DNA from: Arcobacter venerupis
GTDB taxonomy: Bacteria > Campylobacterota > Campylobacteria > Campylobacterales > Arcobacteraceae
Direction of reading: 5' to 3'
Assembly (NCBI RefSeq): GCF_013201665.1
Contig: NZ_CP053840.1
Coordinates: 2,604,001-2,668,000 of the forward strand
DNA: 64,000 bases
Shown here one piece after another: positions 1-9,187 of this stretch. The position numbers and the translations under genes were made by a program. The notes under the pieces are model-generated. The model saw only the letters and a list, made by a program, of their open reading frames with translations, made no database searches and had not been told where the DNA came from. How positions within the stretch are numbered: the stretch's first letter is position 1; the number at the start of each line of letters is the position of its first letter.

Positions 1-526
1 GAGCTGTTAAAACAATTTTCTTTCCTGTTTTAACACCATTATCATCTAAAATCTCACCATTAACATTGTAATTTACTATTGTACTTTTTGTGGGATCTGT
101 AGAATCAGGAAGAACAACTCTATCTTCAAGATATAAAATTTCTTGTGCTTTTACTTGAATATTTCCATCAACGTTTTCTACTGATCTTACTGTATATGCT
201 TTAGTAACACCTGATTGATTAATATTTCCATCTTCAACATTTTTTCCAATAATTCCTGATGCATTTGATAAAGAAGATTGTGAAAAAGCCGTTTGCATTG
301 ATTGCATTGCTTTTATCATTTCTTGATTTGTATTCATAGATGACATTTGCATCTGAGTAGAAAGCATTGATGCTGAATCTGTTGGTTTTGTTGGATCTTG
401 CATTTTTAATTCTTGAATCATCAATTTTAAAAAATCATCATTAGTTAAAGTATCATTACTTATTGCTGTTGTATAAGTATTACCGTCTACACCTGTGCTT
501 GAATTTACTTCTACTGTACTAGCCAT
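1..526 (-). CDS. flgD: Flagellar hook-capping protein FlgD, 3' end outside window
   Basis: The minus-strand frame from the ATG at 526-524 stays open to the window edge, so the C-terminal part is missing. The N-terminal region contains DFLKLMIQELKMQDPTKPTD, the typical FlgD signature around residues 30-50, followed by a Gln/Met/Ser-rich stretch and the start of the beta-rich domain. FlgD caps the growing hook so that hook subunits can assemble. A GGAG ribosome-binding site lies about 6 bases upstream of the chosen ATG. It is the last gene visible in the minus-strand flagellar operon, 9 bases after fliN. Confidence 0.88.
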   Translation of the reverse strand, partial: MASTVEVNSSTGVDGNTYTTAISNDTLTNDDFLKLMIQELKMQDPTKPTDSASMLSTQMQMSSMNTNQEMIKAMQSMQTAFSQSSLSNASGIIGKNVEDGNINQSGVTKAYTVRSVENVDGNIQVKAQEILYLEDRVVLPDSTDPTKSTIVNYNVNGEILDDNGVKTGKKIVLTA

Positions 527-535
527 TTTAATCTC

Positions 536-823
536 CTATATCATATGTTCTTCAAAGAAATATCGAACTACATTATCAGAGTCCATAGAATCTTGAACTC
601 TAACAGCCAACTTATCATCCATTACAATAATATCACCTGTTCCAATGATTCTTGTATTTACATAAATTTCGCCACCTGTTCCAGCGGCTTTATGCAAAGA
701 AATTATATCACCATCACTTAATTTAAGAAATTCCGAAACTGTTATATTTGTACTACCTAGCATTACATCGACAACTATCTCTGTATCAACTAATAAATCA
801 TAATCTCTTTCACTAATTTCCAT
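536..823 (-). CDS. fliN: Flagellar motor switch protein FliN (short form)
   Basis: This 95-aa protein is almost entirely one SpoA (FliN/FliM C-terminal) domain: the pattern VDVMLGSTNITVSEFLKLSDGDIISL followed by G.I.V..R.IG.GDIIV is diagnostic. FliN forms the cytoplasmic C-ring with FliG and FliM and, with FliH, docks export substrates. The acidic N-terminal extension seen in longer FliN proteins is absent. It lies between fliH and flgD; the 73-base gap upstream holds a possible promoter. FliY, a related SpoA protein, is the main alternative, but FliY is much longer. Confidence 0.85.
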   Translation of the reverse strand: MEISERDYDLLVDTEIVVDVMLGSTNITVSEFLKLSDGDIISLHKAAGTGGEIYVNTRIIGTGDIIVMDDKLAVRVQDSMDSDNVVRYFFEEHMI

Positions 824-851
824 TTAAATACTTTGCTTATTATTTTGATAA

Positions 852-857
852 ATTATA
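852..857 (-). promoter_or_regulatory. Possible -10 box upstream of fliN
   Basis: On the minus strand a perfect TATAAT (ATTATA on the given strand) sits about 30 bases before the fliN start in the only sizeable gap inside the flagellar operon. No clear -35 box is seen, which is usual for Campylobacterota. It could allow fliN and flgD to be transcribed separately. Confidence 0.35.
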
Positions 858-874
858 TCATAAAGTTACAATAT

Positions 875-906
875 TTACTAAATGATTTTTTTATTACTAA
901 ATGATT
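875..906. repeat. 13-bp direct repeat at the 3' end of fliH
   Basis: TTACTAAATGATT occurs at 875-887 and again at 894-906, separated by 6 bases. The second copy covers the fliH stop codon. It may be a small local duplication that shifted the stop codon, or a regulatory repeat for fliN; nothing in the sequence decides between these. Confidence 0.5.
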
Positions 907-1556
907 AAATCCAAAGAATCGAGCATTGAAGAAACTTTTGATTCAATATTTCCATCGAAATTGCCAAGATCACTTGCAATTACTACACCACCTGCTGTCA
1001 CGTTAGCATCTTTTTTTAATTCTATAAAAGGTTCTAAATCTAATTGACCTTTCAAAATTTCATAATCCTTGGGATTAAGATGTATTTGTACTTTTGAAGC
1101 TGTTTTAATCTTATTTAAAAGATGATTTATTGTTTGTTGTGCAATCTTTGACGAATTTTCACCTACTTCAATACTTATAATTTTTTGTGCAATTGAAATT
1201 GATGTTTTTAATAATTTAGTTTCCATTTGAAAAGTTGCTTGTTCAAAAAAAGCAGCATAATTCTTTAAATCTTTTATTGCTTGAACAACTTGTGCATCAA
1301 CATCCTTTCCTTTTATTCCATCACTTTCAATACTATTAACTTTTTGAGATATCTCATTTATTTTTAAATTTAAATTTCTAATTTCAATAAGAACAGGATC
1401 TGTACGTCCATTTATTTCCCTATCATCTAAAATTGATTTAGAATTTGAAAGTACATTATTATCAATTTCACTATTTATAAAAGTACCTAATTCATATTTC
1501 TGTACTTCTTCATTTTTAGTTAAAATCTTAGCACTAGAATATACATTATCAGCCAT
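897..1556 (-). CDS. fliH: Flagellar assembly protein FliH
   Basis: The 219-aa protein has the FliH layout: a polar N-terminus, a central helical region (about residues 55-110) and a C-terminal part with the FliH/HrpE pattern SIAQKIISIEVGENSSKIAQ and VQIHLNPKDYEIL. FliH regulates the export ATPase FliI and links it to the C-ring. It overlaps fliG by one base (stop/start overlap), which implies translational coupling. The fliI gene is not next to it. Confidence 0.85.
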   Translation of the reverse strand: MADNVYSSAKILTKNEEVQKYELGTFINSEIDNNVLSNSKSILDDREINGRTDPVLIEIRNLNLKINEISQKVNSIESDGIKGKDVDAQVVQAIKDLKNYAAFFEQATFQMETKLLKTSISIAQKIISIEVGENSSKIAQQTINHLLNKIKTASKVQIHLNPKDYEILKGQLDLEPFIELKKDANVTAGGVVIASDLGNFDGNIESKVSSMLDSLDLII

Positions 1557-2566
1557 TAACCATTCTCTCTCTCAATGATGCCATCTTCTATCATTTTTTG
1601 TGCTACATCTAACATTTTTCTTTGAGCAATTTCAATATCTTTGATTTTTACTTTATTCGACATTTCAAACTCTTCTTTGAATCTATCTCTTGCTCTTTGT
1701 GACATTGAAGATGTAACTTTTTCCATATCTTCATCTGTAGCATTCTTCATTGCAATTACAACATCTGCTGTATCTACACCTTGTAAAATCTTCATAATAT
1801 ATTCAGGATCTAGATTTAATAAATCTTCAAATACAAACATATTTTCTTTTATTTTTGTTGCAAGAGAAGTATCAATTCCATTTATATTTTTTAATATATC
1901 TTGCGCTTTTGGTCCTAATTTATTAAGCATATCAGCCACAACTTTTACTCCACCAACATCAACAATTGATGATAATAAAGATTCAAGTTTTTTCTCCAAA
2001 ACTAAGGATATTGTTCTTACAACATCAGGAGATACATCCTTAATAGTTGCTATTTGAATAGTTACTTTCACCCTTATTTCTTCATCTAATTGCATTAAAA
2101 CTTCTGAAGATTTATTCGGATCCATATGAGATAATATTACTGCAATTGTATGAGGAGATTCATCTTTAATAAAGTCACTTAATTGTTTTGGATTAATCCC
2201 ATCTAAATATGAAAAAGCTTGAGATGCTAGTTTCATTTTTGATAATTTTGCTAATACTTCATCAGCTTCATTTTTCCCGAGTGATTTATATAAAATTTCT
2301 CTTGCAAAATCATAACCACCTGAACTTATAAAACCTTTTGTTCTAGTATATAAATGGAATTCTTCGAGAACTGCTATTGACACATCTTTATTTATCGATG
2401 TAATTTGAGTAATTGCCGTTGAAATTGCTTCAACTGTCTCTTTAGGTAAATGTTGAAATATTTTAACAGTTGATTCTTCACCTATTAATACAAAAAATCT
2501 TGCAACTTTTTCCATCATTGACATTCCTTTTAGAATATCATTTTCTTTTGTATTACTTTCAGCCAT
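1556..2566 (-). CDS. fliG: Flagellar motor switch protein FliG
   Basis: At 336 aa this has the normal FliG length. The middle-domain motif usually written EHPQTIA appears as ESPHTIA at residues 136-142, and the C-terminal domain carries the charged torque helix. FliG couples the MS ring (FliF) to stator force and to the FliM/FliN switch. It lies 14 bases after fliF and overlaps fliH by one base, so fliF-fliG-fliH form a tight block. Confidence 0.95.
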   Translation of the reverse strand: MAESNTKENDILKGMSMMEKVARFFVLIGEESTVKIFQHLPKETVEAISTAITQITSINKDVSIAVLEEFHLYTRTKGFISSGGYDFAREILYKSLGKNEADEVLAKLSKMKLASQAFSYLDGINPKQLSDFIKDESPHTIAVILSHMDPNKSSEVLMQLDEEIRVKVTIQIATIKDVSPDVVRTISLVLEKKLESLLSSIVDVGGVKVVADMLNKLGPKAQDILKNINGIDTSLATKIKENMFVFEDLLNLDPEYIMKILQGVDTADVVIAMKNATDEDMEKVTSSMSQRARDRFKEEFEMSNKVKIKDIEIAQRKMLDVAQKMIEDGIIERENG

Positions 2567-2580
2567 TATTTAACACCTTT

Positions 2581-4296
2581 TTATTTAAAAGTTCCACTAC
2601 CTTCATTTAATAGTAACTCAATCATTCTCGCAACTTCAAGTGGATTAGTATTTATATCTTTATCTAATTCTTCAATAAATACTTCATATCTTGCTGCTGA
2701 TTCTTCATCTAAGCCTTCAATATTGTTTAATATTTGACTTTTAACTTTCGATTTTAATCTTCCTTGTGCAGTACTTGAATCAAACTCATTTTCATAATCT
2801 GTTAACATATCTTTAACTAAATTTTCATCTGTTCCATCAACACTTTTTCTTGTGCCATCACCTAATATAACAACTTCATTGCTTGCAATAAATTTTCTAT
2901 AAAAAATAAAAAGTAAAATTGCAGCTATTAAATATTGTATATATTCACTGAAATCTCTTAAAATAGATTTAATCATTGCAACCGTATCAGTAGACTCATC
3001 ACCAACAATTATAGCATTCCCATCTTTATCTAAAGTTTGACTAATTTGTTCTATTGGTTTTACTCCAATAAATTTAAAATCTTTTACTGTAATTTTGTCA
3101 CCTCTTGCTTTATCAAAACCAATTGTATCTTGAACTACAGACTCTAATGAAGTTATAAAATCATCCTTATTTATATCTTTAAGCACAGAAGAATCAAAGG
3201 TTACAGCAGCAGTTATACGCTTAATATTAGTATAATTATTGTCTTTTTGACTAATTATTTTTTTAGAAATTTCATAATTTGTAACAGTGTTTGTACCTTC
3301 ATTATTTGAAGCTATATTATTATTTCCAGTGCTTGTAGCAGGTTGCTGAATATTACTATCAACGCCTGCTACACCACCATTATTTGAAGGCATACCTTGT
3401 GATTTTGAACTATTTTCTATTACTTGTTGTGATCGAATAGTTCCCTCAGGATTATAAATTTCTTCTTCAACATCTTTTTTAACAAAGTCTAAAGATACTG
3501 TAACTTTTGCAACAACTCTTCCAACTCCTACAAAAGGTTCTAATAAAGCAACAATTTTCTTAGAATAATCTTCTTCTAAGCCCTCTTTATATTTATTTTG
3601 TGTTGTTGATTTTAAATTATTAATCTCTTCTGGTGATTGTTCAAGTAAACTTCCATCTTGGTCAATAAGTTGAATGTTTTCATGTTTCAAATCTGGAACA
3701 GCAGAAGCAATAAAGTTTTTAATCCCATCTATTTGCTTTTGAGTTAAAAATATTCCTGGCTTTAATGAAACCATAACAGAAGCTGTAGTGTCACCCCTTT
3801 TTTCAGTAAAAATTGTATCTTTTGGAATTGCAATTTTTACACTTGCTCTTAAAACACCATTTAAAGATTCCAAAGATCTTGATAATTCACCTTCTAGTGC
3901 ACGTAAATATTTAACTTTATTTTCAAAATTTGTAGTACCTAAAGAAGATTTTTCAAATATTTCCCAACCAACATGTTGACTAGTTGCTGCTTCACTTGTA
4001 ACTAATTTGATTTTAGCAATATTTATAAACTCTTTTGATGTTTTTAAAGTTAAACTATTTCCCGTTCCACTTACTGCAAATAAAATTCCTGATGCTTCAA
4101 GCTCATCACTTGCTAACATAACTTGAGATTTAGTTAAATTTGAAGCAATTGTATAATTTAATTTTTTATCTTCTGCATTGATACTTGAAAAAACTAAAAA
4201 ACCAACTAATAATATAAATAATAAAGAGAAACCTCCTATTATTACTGCTCTTTGAGCAGTATTTAAATTACTAATAAACTTTAAAAGTTGATCCAT
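2581..4296 (-). CDS. fliF: Flagellar MS-ring protein FliF
   Basis: The 571-aa protein has the FliF plan: transmembrane helix 1 near residues 16-38, a large periplasmic region with YscJ/FliF ring-building motifs (LEGELSRSLESLNGVLRASV near residues 130-150), and helix 2 near 448-467. The cytoplasmic C-terminal tail ends in the short acidic helical segment that binds FliG. It forms the membrane base of the flagellum and the housing for the export gate. It is 16 bases downstream of flgB. Confidence 0.95.
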   Translation of the reverse strand: MDQLLKFISNLNTAQRAVIIGGFSLLFILLVGFLVFSSINAEDKKLNYTIASNLTKSQVMLASDELEASGILFAVSGTGNSLTLKTSKEFINIAKIKLVTSEAATSQHVGWEIFEKSSLGTTNFENKVKYLRALEGELSRSLESLNGVLRASVKIAIPKDTIFTEKRGDTTASVMVSLKPGIFLTQKQIDGIKNFIASAVPDLKHENIQLIDQDGSLLEQSPEEINNLKSTTQNKYKEGLEEDYSKKIVALLEPFVGVGRVVAKVTVSLDFVKKDVEEEIYNPEGTIRSQQVIENSSKSQGMPSNNGGVAGVDSNIQQPATSTGNNNIASNNEGTNTVTNYEISKKIISQKDNNYTNIKRITAAVTFDSSVLKDINKDDFITSLESVVQDTIGFDKARGDKITVKDFKFIGVKPIEQISQTLDKDGNAIIVGDESTDTVAMIKSILRDFSEYIQYLIAAILLFIFYRKFIASNEVVILGDGTRKSVDGTDENLVKDMLTDYENEFDSSTAQGRLKSKVKSQILNNIEGLDEESAARYEVFIEELDKDINTNPLEVARMIELLLNEGSGTFK

Positions 4297-4312
4297 TGAT
4301 TACTTATCCTAA

Positions 4313-4717
4313 TTAATTTTTTGCAGAAGATTCAATAACTGATCTAAATAATCGAGAATCCCTTTTTATAGATGATTGAATAGCATCGAATAATACTTTA
4401 TTTTTAGACATTTCACTCATTTGAGTATCTAAATTAACATTATTACCATCATTTTGTTCTTCTAATCCTGCAACTTGGATAAGTTTAGGATTTCCTATAG
4501 ATGAATTATTATCTATAGATGCGATGTGTCTTGAATTTGTTTGTTTCATTTTTAAAGTATTATCTAATTTATTGTTTAACACATCATCAAAAACCAAATC
4601 TTTTGTTTTATAGTTTGGTGTATTAATATTAGCTATATTACTTGAAATAACTTTTTGCTTTTCACCTCTAAAGTTTAATTGCTCATAAAGATTGCTTGAT
4701 ACGCTACTTGCTTCCAT
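4313..4717 (-). CDS. flgB: Flagellar basal-body rod protein FlgB
   Basis: This 134-aa protein carries the rod-protein N-terminal motif ISSNIANINTPNYKTKD and the FlgB-type C-terminal run NLDTQMSEMSKNKVLFDA. FlgB is a proximal rod subunit that sits on the MS ring. The start overlaps the stop of the preceding flgF-like gene by one base. FlgC and FliE, which usually follow flgB, are not here; fliF follows directly. Confidence 0.85.
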   Translation of the reverse strand: MEASSVSSNLYEQLNFRGEKQKVISSNIANINTPNYKTKDLVFDDVLNNKLDNTLKMKQTNSRHIASIDNNSSIGNPKLIQVAGLEEQNDGNNVNLDTQMSEMSKNKVLFDAIQSSIKRDSRLFRSVIESSAKN

Positions 4718-5436
4718 TATTTAGTATTACTTCCTATTTTTTCTATTAATGAAGCATTTAATTCATCTATGGATTTAACGGCTTTTTGTGCTTGTTCAAA
4801 ACTTCGGTTTGCATCTATTAATTCAACCATTGTACTAACTGAATTAACATTTGATTTTTCTATAGCACCATTAACAATTAAACTATCATTATTATCAAAT
4901 ATTTCCATTTGATTAGGATTTTTTATTGAAAAAGTATTGTCTCCAATTTTATCTAAGTTTGTATATGGGATTTTAACAACACCAATTTGTGAAGCAAATT
5001 CATCCTCAAGTGTAATTGGCTCATTATCAGCATTTAATATATTATTTCCATTTGAATCAACCAAAAAATTATCTAAATTTTTAAAAGCACCATCTCTTGT
5101 ATAAACTATATCTCCATTTGCATTTTGAACTTTAAAAAAAGTATCAGAATCATTTAATGCAAAATCTAGTTTATTTCCAGTTAATGTAATAGAACCCATT
5201 TCAGAATTAATAAATTTTGAATCAATCTTTGGTATGTTGTTTGTTACTGTATTTATTTTAGTTGGAACAACATTTTGCTCCTGAGCTTTTTGTAAATAAT
5301 AATTAAAAGTAGTTTCTGTTGTACCTTCTTGTTTAAAACCATTTGTATTTAGATTTGCCAAATTATTACTAATTTGATCAAGCCTATTTATTTGGTTTAT
5401 CATTGATGCAGCGAGTGGATAAGTACCTTGATTCAT
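4717..5436 (-). CDS. Flagellar hook/rod family protein, FlgF-like
   Basis: The 239-aa protein belongs to the FlgE/F/G family: N-terminal QISNNLANLNTNGFKQ, the central module with FFKVQNANGDIVYTRDGAF, and a C-terminal segment NVNSVSTMVELIDANRSFEQ that packs as coiled coil. It is shorter and more diverged than the clear FlgG encoded at 6976-7764, which suggests the proximal-rod paralogue FlgF (called FlgG2 in some Campylobacter annotations). Its position upstream of flgB fits a rod role. FlgF versus a second FlgG is not settled by sequence alone. Confidence 0.75.
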   Translation of the reverse strand: MNQGTYPLAASMINQINRLDQISNNLANLNTNGFKQEGTTETTFNYYLQKAQEQNVVPTKINTVTNNIPKIDSKFINSEMGSITLTGNKLDFALNDSDTFFKVQNANGDIVYTRDGAFKNLDNFLVDSNGNNILNADNEPITLEDEFASQIGVVKIPYTNLDKIGDNTFSIKNPNQMEIFDNNDSLIVNGAIEKSNVNSVSTMVELIDANRSFEQAQKAVKSIDELNASLIEKIGSNTK

Positions 5437-5452
5437 AAACTACTCCTCTAAA

Positions 5453-6430
5453 TTATTTATTGTTTGAAAATTCTGCAATTAATTTATCTAAATCATCACC
5501 AATTAAATCATTTGTGTCATCACCATGTATATGTCTTGCAATTGCTACTTCTTTTGTTGCACCATCATCTTCAAATAAGTTATTTAAATACATAGATAAC
5601 TTTCTAATAACAGACATAACTCTTTCGATTTTTTGTCTATTTATATCATTAAATTGCATTAATTCCATTGCTTGAAAAATTTCTAAATCTTCTGAATTAA
5701 GTATACCTTTTAATTTTTTCAAAGAATCTGACATTTTATTTGCGCTAATTAAATGTTCATCAAATATTTTTATATTCGGAAATTTACTATTCAATGAATT
5801 AAGTAAATTTGATTGCATATTAATAAAAGATTCAAAATCTTTTATCTGATTTCTAATTTCATTATTATTATCAAGTGTTAAGCTTAATACATCAAATATC
5901 TGTGAAACTTTTTCTTCTGAATCGTTCGCAACTTGACTTAACTGATTAACAACTTTTGTATCTTTTTCTGCAGGAAGAGGAAAAACACCTTCATTTATTT
6001 TAGTAGATGTCCAATCTTTTACTATTTCATCTTCGCTTCTGTTAGATTTTTGTTCATTTAATAGCTGCATTTTTTCTGATTTAACTGCTGATGATAAATC
6101 AAGCATAGGTTCATCTACTATTGGTTCTAAACTTTTTTCTAGTGTATTTTTTTCATTTACACTTTCGATTTCACTTAATAGTTTCTCAATGTCTGTACTA
6201 TCAACACTACTAGAATTAGATTTAGGTTTAATAACTTCTTCAGATATTACGACTTCTTCTTTTTTTATTTTTTTACTACTATCTTCTTTAAATTCTTCTG
6301 TTTGTGATAATAACTCTTCAATTTCTTGCGTATTGACTTTTACACTCTCTGATGCGTCTTCTGAATCACTATCATCTTCAATATCAAGACCATTCATTAA
6401 AGCTTCAATTTCTTCTTGGCTCATACTCAT
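5453..6430 (-). CDS. cheZ: CheZ-like CheY-P phosphatase with repeated CheY-binding-type motifs
   Basis: The 325-aa protein lies 14 bases after cheY. Near the C-terminus the helix FNDINRQKIERVMSVIRKL matches the CheZ active-site helix (FQDLTGQ type), keeping the Asp (D262) and the catalytic Gln (Q266). The last residues, DDLDKLIAEF, resemble the CheZ tail that binds CheY. The N-terminus SQEEIEALMNGL resembles the FliM peptide that binds CheY-P, and similar segments recur as TQEIEELLSQ (about 34-43) and DIEKLLSEIES (about 79-89), separated by acidic linkers. I infer a remote CheZ homologue of the Campylobacterota type that ends the CheY signal at the motor. Confidence 0.72.
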   Translation of the reverse strand: MSMSQEEIEALMNGLDIEDDSDSEDASESVKVNTQEIEELLSQTEEFKEDSSKKIKKEEVVISEEVIKPKSNSSSVDSTDIEKLLSEIESVNEKNTLEKSLEPIVDEPMLDLSSAVKSEKMQLLNEQKSNRSEDEIVKDWTSTKINEGVFPLPAEKDTKVVNQLSQVANDSEEKVSQIFDVLSLTLDNNNEIRNQIKDFESFINMQSNLLNSLNSKFPNIKIFDEHLISANKMSDSLKKLKGILNSEDLEIFQAMELMQFNDINRQKIERVMSVIRKLSMYLNNLFEDDGATKEVAIARHIHGDDTNDLIGDDLDKLIAEFSNNK

Positions 6431-6444
6431 GATAATACCTTATA

Positions 6445-6816
6445 TTATTTTTTTAATACTCCGTCAAGTTTCTCTTTTAAAACTTCAGCATTAAAAGGTT
6501 TAACGATATAATTATTAACACCAGCTTTTAAAGCTATAATAACTTCGCCTTTCCCACCTTCTGTTGTAATCATAATTATAGGTGTTTTTTGATGGATACC
6601 TTCACTTCTAACTTTTTTAACTAATTCTAAACCATTCATATTAGGCATATTCCAATCTGTTAGAATAACATCATATCGACCTTCACTAAGTAGTTTCCAA
6701 GCTTTTACACCATCTTCAGCTTCATCAAAACTTTCCTTAGTAAATCCTAATTGCATAACCACATTACCAATGATTCTTCTCATTGTAGAGCTATCATCAA
6801 CTATTAGAATTTTCAT
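6445..6816 (-). CDS. cheY: Chemotaxis response regulator CheY
   Basis: This is a 123-aa stand-alone receiver domain. The acidic pair is D7/D8, the phosphorylated Asp is D54 in LTDWNMPNMNG, the switch Thr is T84 and the conserved Lys is K106 in IVKPF. CheY-P binds the flagellar switch to change rotation. It is the first gene of the minus-strand motility operon and diverges from flgG across a 159-base region. Confidence 0.95.
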   Translation of the reverse strand: MKILIVDDSSTMRRIIGNVVMQLGFTKESFDEAEDGVKAWKLLSEGRYDVILTDWNMPNMNGLELVKKVRSEGIHQKTPIIMITTEGGKGEVIIALKAGVNNYIVKPFNAEVLKEKLDGVLKK

Positions 6817-6941
6817 TAACTATCCCTTTTTTTATAAATATCTTCAAATTAGTATGCATTATATATAATTTGTTTTAAATTTATACTTAATGTATCTAAA
6901 AAACTATAAGCTATTTTATCTAAATTTAATTATTCTTAAAA

Positions 6942-6947
6942 TATAAT
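6942..6947 (+). promoter_or_regulatory. Likely -10 box for flgG
   Basis: TATAAT lies 29 bases before the flgG GTG start, in the AT-rich divergent region between cheY and flgG. An AAGGAT ribosome-binding site follows at 6965-6970. No sigma-54 (GG-N10-GC) element was found in the gap. Confidence 0.5.
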
Positions 6948-6975
6948 AAATATATGCAACTTTTAAGGATATACC

Positions 6976-7764
6976 GTGATTAGAGGACTTTACACAGCAG
7001 CAACAGGTATGAACTCAATGCAACATCAAATCGATGTAACATCAAATAATATAGCCAATGTTAATACAACAGGTTTTAAACAAGATAGAGCTGAATTTCA
7101 AGATTTAATGTATGAATCACTAAATTACACAGCAGGACAAACAACTCAAACAACAATGAATCCAACAGGCATTGATGTAGGACTTGGAGTTAGAATTTCT
7201 GGTATTCAAAAGAATTTCACAGAAGGTGATTTAAAACAAACATCAAATGACTTGGATTTAGCAATTGAAGGCAAAGGTTTTTTTCAAATAACATTACCAA
7301 GTGGTGAAACAGCCTATACAAGAAATGGGGCTTTTAAGCGAAATAATGAAGGTTCAATTGTTAATGCAAGTGGTTATCCACTTAGTCCTGAAATTGTTAT
7401 TCCTGATAATGTTACAGATTTAACAATTGGAAAAGATGGTACAGTAACTGCAACTGATCCACAAACAAGTGCAACTGTAGATTTAGGTCAAATAACAATT
7501 GCAGATTTCATAAATCCAGCAGGACTTACCCCATTAGGAGATTCTTTATTTATGCAAAGTGATTCATCAGGCGATGCGTTAGTTGGAAATCCAACAGAAG
7601 AACAATTTGGAAGTCTTCAACAAGGGATGATTGAACAATCAAATGTTAAACTAGTTAATGAAATGGTTGATTTGATTACGGCTCAAAGAGCTTATGAAGC
7701 TAATTCAAAAGCGATAACTACAGCTGATAGTATGCTTGATACTGTAAATAGATTGAAAAACTAA
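6976..7764 (+). CDS. flgG: Flagellar distal rod protein FlgG
   Basis: At 262 aa this has the standard FlgG length. It starts MIRGLYTAATGMNSMQHQID with SNNIANVNTTGFKQ, carries LDLAIEGKGFFQI in the centre and ends with LVNEMVDLITAQRAYEANSK. FlgG forms the distal rod. The start codon is GTG at 6976, set by the AAGGAT site 5 bases upstream. It begins a plus-strand operon with two downstream genes of uncertain role, and diverges from cheY. Confidence 0.95.
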   Translation: MIRGLYTAATGMNSMQHQIDVTSNNIANVNTTGFKQDRAEFQDLMYESLNYTAGQTTQTTMNPTGIDVGLGVRISGIQKNFTEGDLKQTSNDLDLAIEGKGFFQITLPSGETAYTRNGAFKRNNEGSIVNASGYPLSPEIVIPDNVTDLTIGKDGTVTATDPQTSATVDLGQITIADFINPAGLTPLGDSLFMQSDSSGDALVGNPTEEQFGSLQQGMIEQSNVKLVNEMVDLITAQRAYEANSKAITTADSMLDTVNRLKN

Positions 7765-7782
7765 AGTAGCTAAATAAAGTTT

Positions 7783-8163
7783 ATGAATTTAGATGAATTA
7801 AAGAAACTTCGTGAAGAAAAAGTTTTAGCCCATAAAAGAAAAAAAAGGGAATATTATCTCAAAAAAAAGCAAGAAGTAGTAAAAAAAGTTTATGATTATG
7901 ATACAGAACTTAATAATGAGAATTTTACTCTTAAAATAAAAGAGATTATAAAAGCCCAAAAGAATTATCTTGATAATAGAAAAGATATAATTATTTCTAA
8001 ACTAAATGAATATAAAGATAAAAAAAAAGAATATTATGAATTGAATAAAGAAAAAAGACTTGAATACGATAAAGAGTATCGAGAAAAAAGAAAAGAAGAA
8101 CTTAAAGAGTATAGAAAAGAGTATTATAAAAAGAAAAAAGAAAATAAAACTTTAAAAGAGTAA
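7783..8163 (+). CDS. Small highly charged helical protein, unknown function
   Basis: I do not recognise this 126-aa protein. About half of its residues are Lys, Glu or Arg, with many Tyr, and there are almost no hydrophobic core segments, suggesting one long charged helix or coiled coil. It starts 18 bases after flgG and ends 3 bases before the next gene, so the three are probably co-transcribed. Its ribosome-binding site is weak. A flagellar link is only inferred from the neighbour. Confidence 0.6.
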   Translation: MNLDELKKLREEKVLAHKRKKREYYLKKKQEVVKKVYDYDTELNNENFTLKIKEIIKAQKNYLDNRKDIIISKLNEYKDKKKEYYELNKEKRLEYDKEYREKRKEELKEYRKEYYKKKKENKTLKE

Positions 8164-8166
8164 ACA

Positions 8167-9186
8167 ATGCCAGATGAAAAAGATATAGAACCTGAAAATA
8201 TAAATTATACAACTAAGGATTACTCTTCAGGTGGTGGAGATGATGAAGAAACTTCTTCTGAAATCAGTGAAGATATTGAAGATAACAATGAACCTCCAAT
8301 TGAACTAAAAGATGAATTTGTAAAACCTAAAAAAAGTATTTTATTGAAAATATTATTTGGAATTATTGGTCTTTTATTTTTACTTTTAATTATAGGAGCT
8401 ATTTTATATTTCACAGGCTTTTTTAAACCAAAAGAGATAAAACAAACTGAAGCACCTATTGAGGCACAAACTGCTCAAAAGGTTGAACCTGCACAAGATA
8501 CATATAAATTTGATATTAAAGATATAAATTCAAAAAAATTAAATGAGCAATTAGCAAATCTAACTAATGCAAATTTGAATAATGATAAAATTGATGAGTT
8601 AGAAAAAAAAGCAAATGAAGAAAAATTAATAGCTGAACAAAAACAAAAAGAAGATGAATTATTAAAAGAAAAAGAAGATGAATTATTAAAACAAAAAACT
8701 GAACTTGAAGAGAAAAAACAAGAATTAGAAAAACAAAAAGCACAACTTGAATCAATGAAACAAGAAGCTTTACAACTTAAAGAAGAGTTATCTAATATAA
8801 ATGCACAAGAACCAAGTGTATCAACGCAAGATAAAGTTATTCAAGATGCTTCCAATAAAACTACAATGAATCATGATGATAAAAAAGTTGAAAATTTAAA
8901 TAATAATTCTATTAAAAAAGAAAATAAAAATGGATTTTTAATGTTGATTAATGTTGCGAAAATAAAAGGTGTTTTATACAAAAAATATCTTGATAAACTT
9001 ACTAAAATCAATCCTAACATAAAACTATGTAGAGATGATCAAAATAGAATTGAATTGTACTATGGGCCTTTTGAAGATGATACTCAAAGAAGTGAATTAT
9101 TAAATAAATTGATTAGCAATAAATTTAATGAAGCATATGAATTAGAATTTACGCAAGAAGAGTATGATAAAAGATGTAACTATTAA
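8167..9186 (+). CDS. Single-pass membrane protein with coiled coil and SPOR-like C-terminus
   Basis: The 339-aa protein has an acidic cytoplasmic N-terminus, one transmembrane helix near residues 58-84, a Glu/Lys/Gln-rich coiled coil around 140-215, and a C-terminal domain (about 257-339) with the alternating pattern of a SPOR-type peptidoglycan-binding fold (FLMLINVAKIKG ... IELYYGPFEDD). This arrangement is typical of inner-membrane proteins that reach the cell wall. It follows the charged 126-aa gene by 3 bases and converges on rimM with one base between the stop codons. The SPOR assignment is by pattern only. Confidence 0.7.
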   Translation: MPDEKDIEPENINYTTKDYSSGGGDDEETSSEISEDIEDNNEPPIELKDEFVKPKKSILLKILFGIIGLLFLLLIIGAILYFTGFFKPKEIKQTEAPIEAQTAQKVEPAQDTYKFDIKDINSKKLNEQLANLTNANLNNDKIDELEKKANEEKLIAEQKQKEDELLKEKEDELLKQKTELEEKKQELEKQKAQLESMKQEALQLKEELSNINAQEPSVSTQDKVIQDASNKTTMNHDDKKVENLNNNSIKKENKNGFLMLINVAKIKGVLYKKYLDKLTKINPNIKLCRDDQNRIELYYGPFEDDTQRSELLNKLISNKFNEAYELEFTQEEYDKRCNY

Positions 9187-9187
9187 T

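Noticed and set aside
1641-2057. Long plus-strand ORF opposite fliG and similar ORFs opposite other genes
   Set aside because: They are shadows of strongly supported genes, lack ribosome-binding sites and have low-complexity translations.
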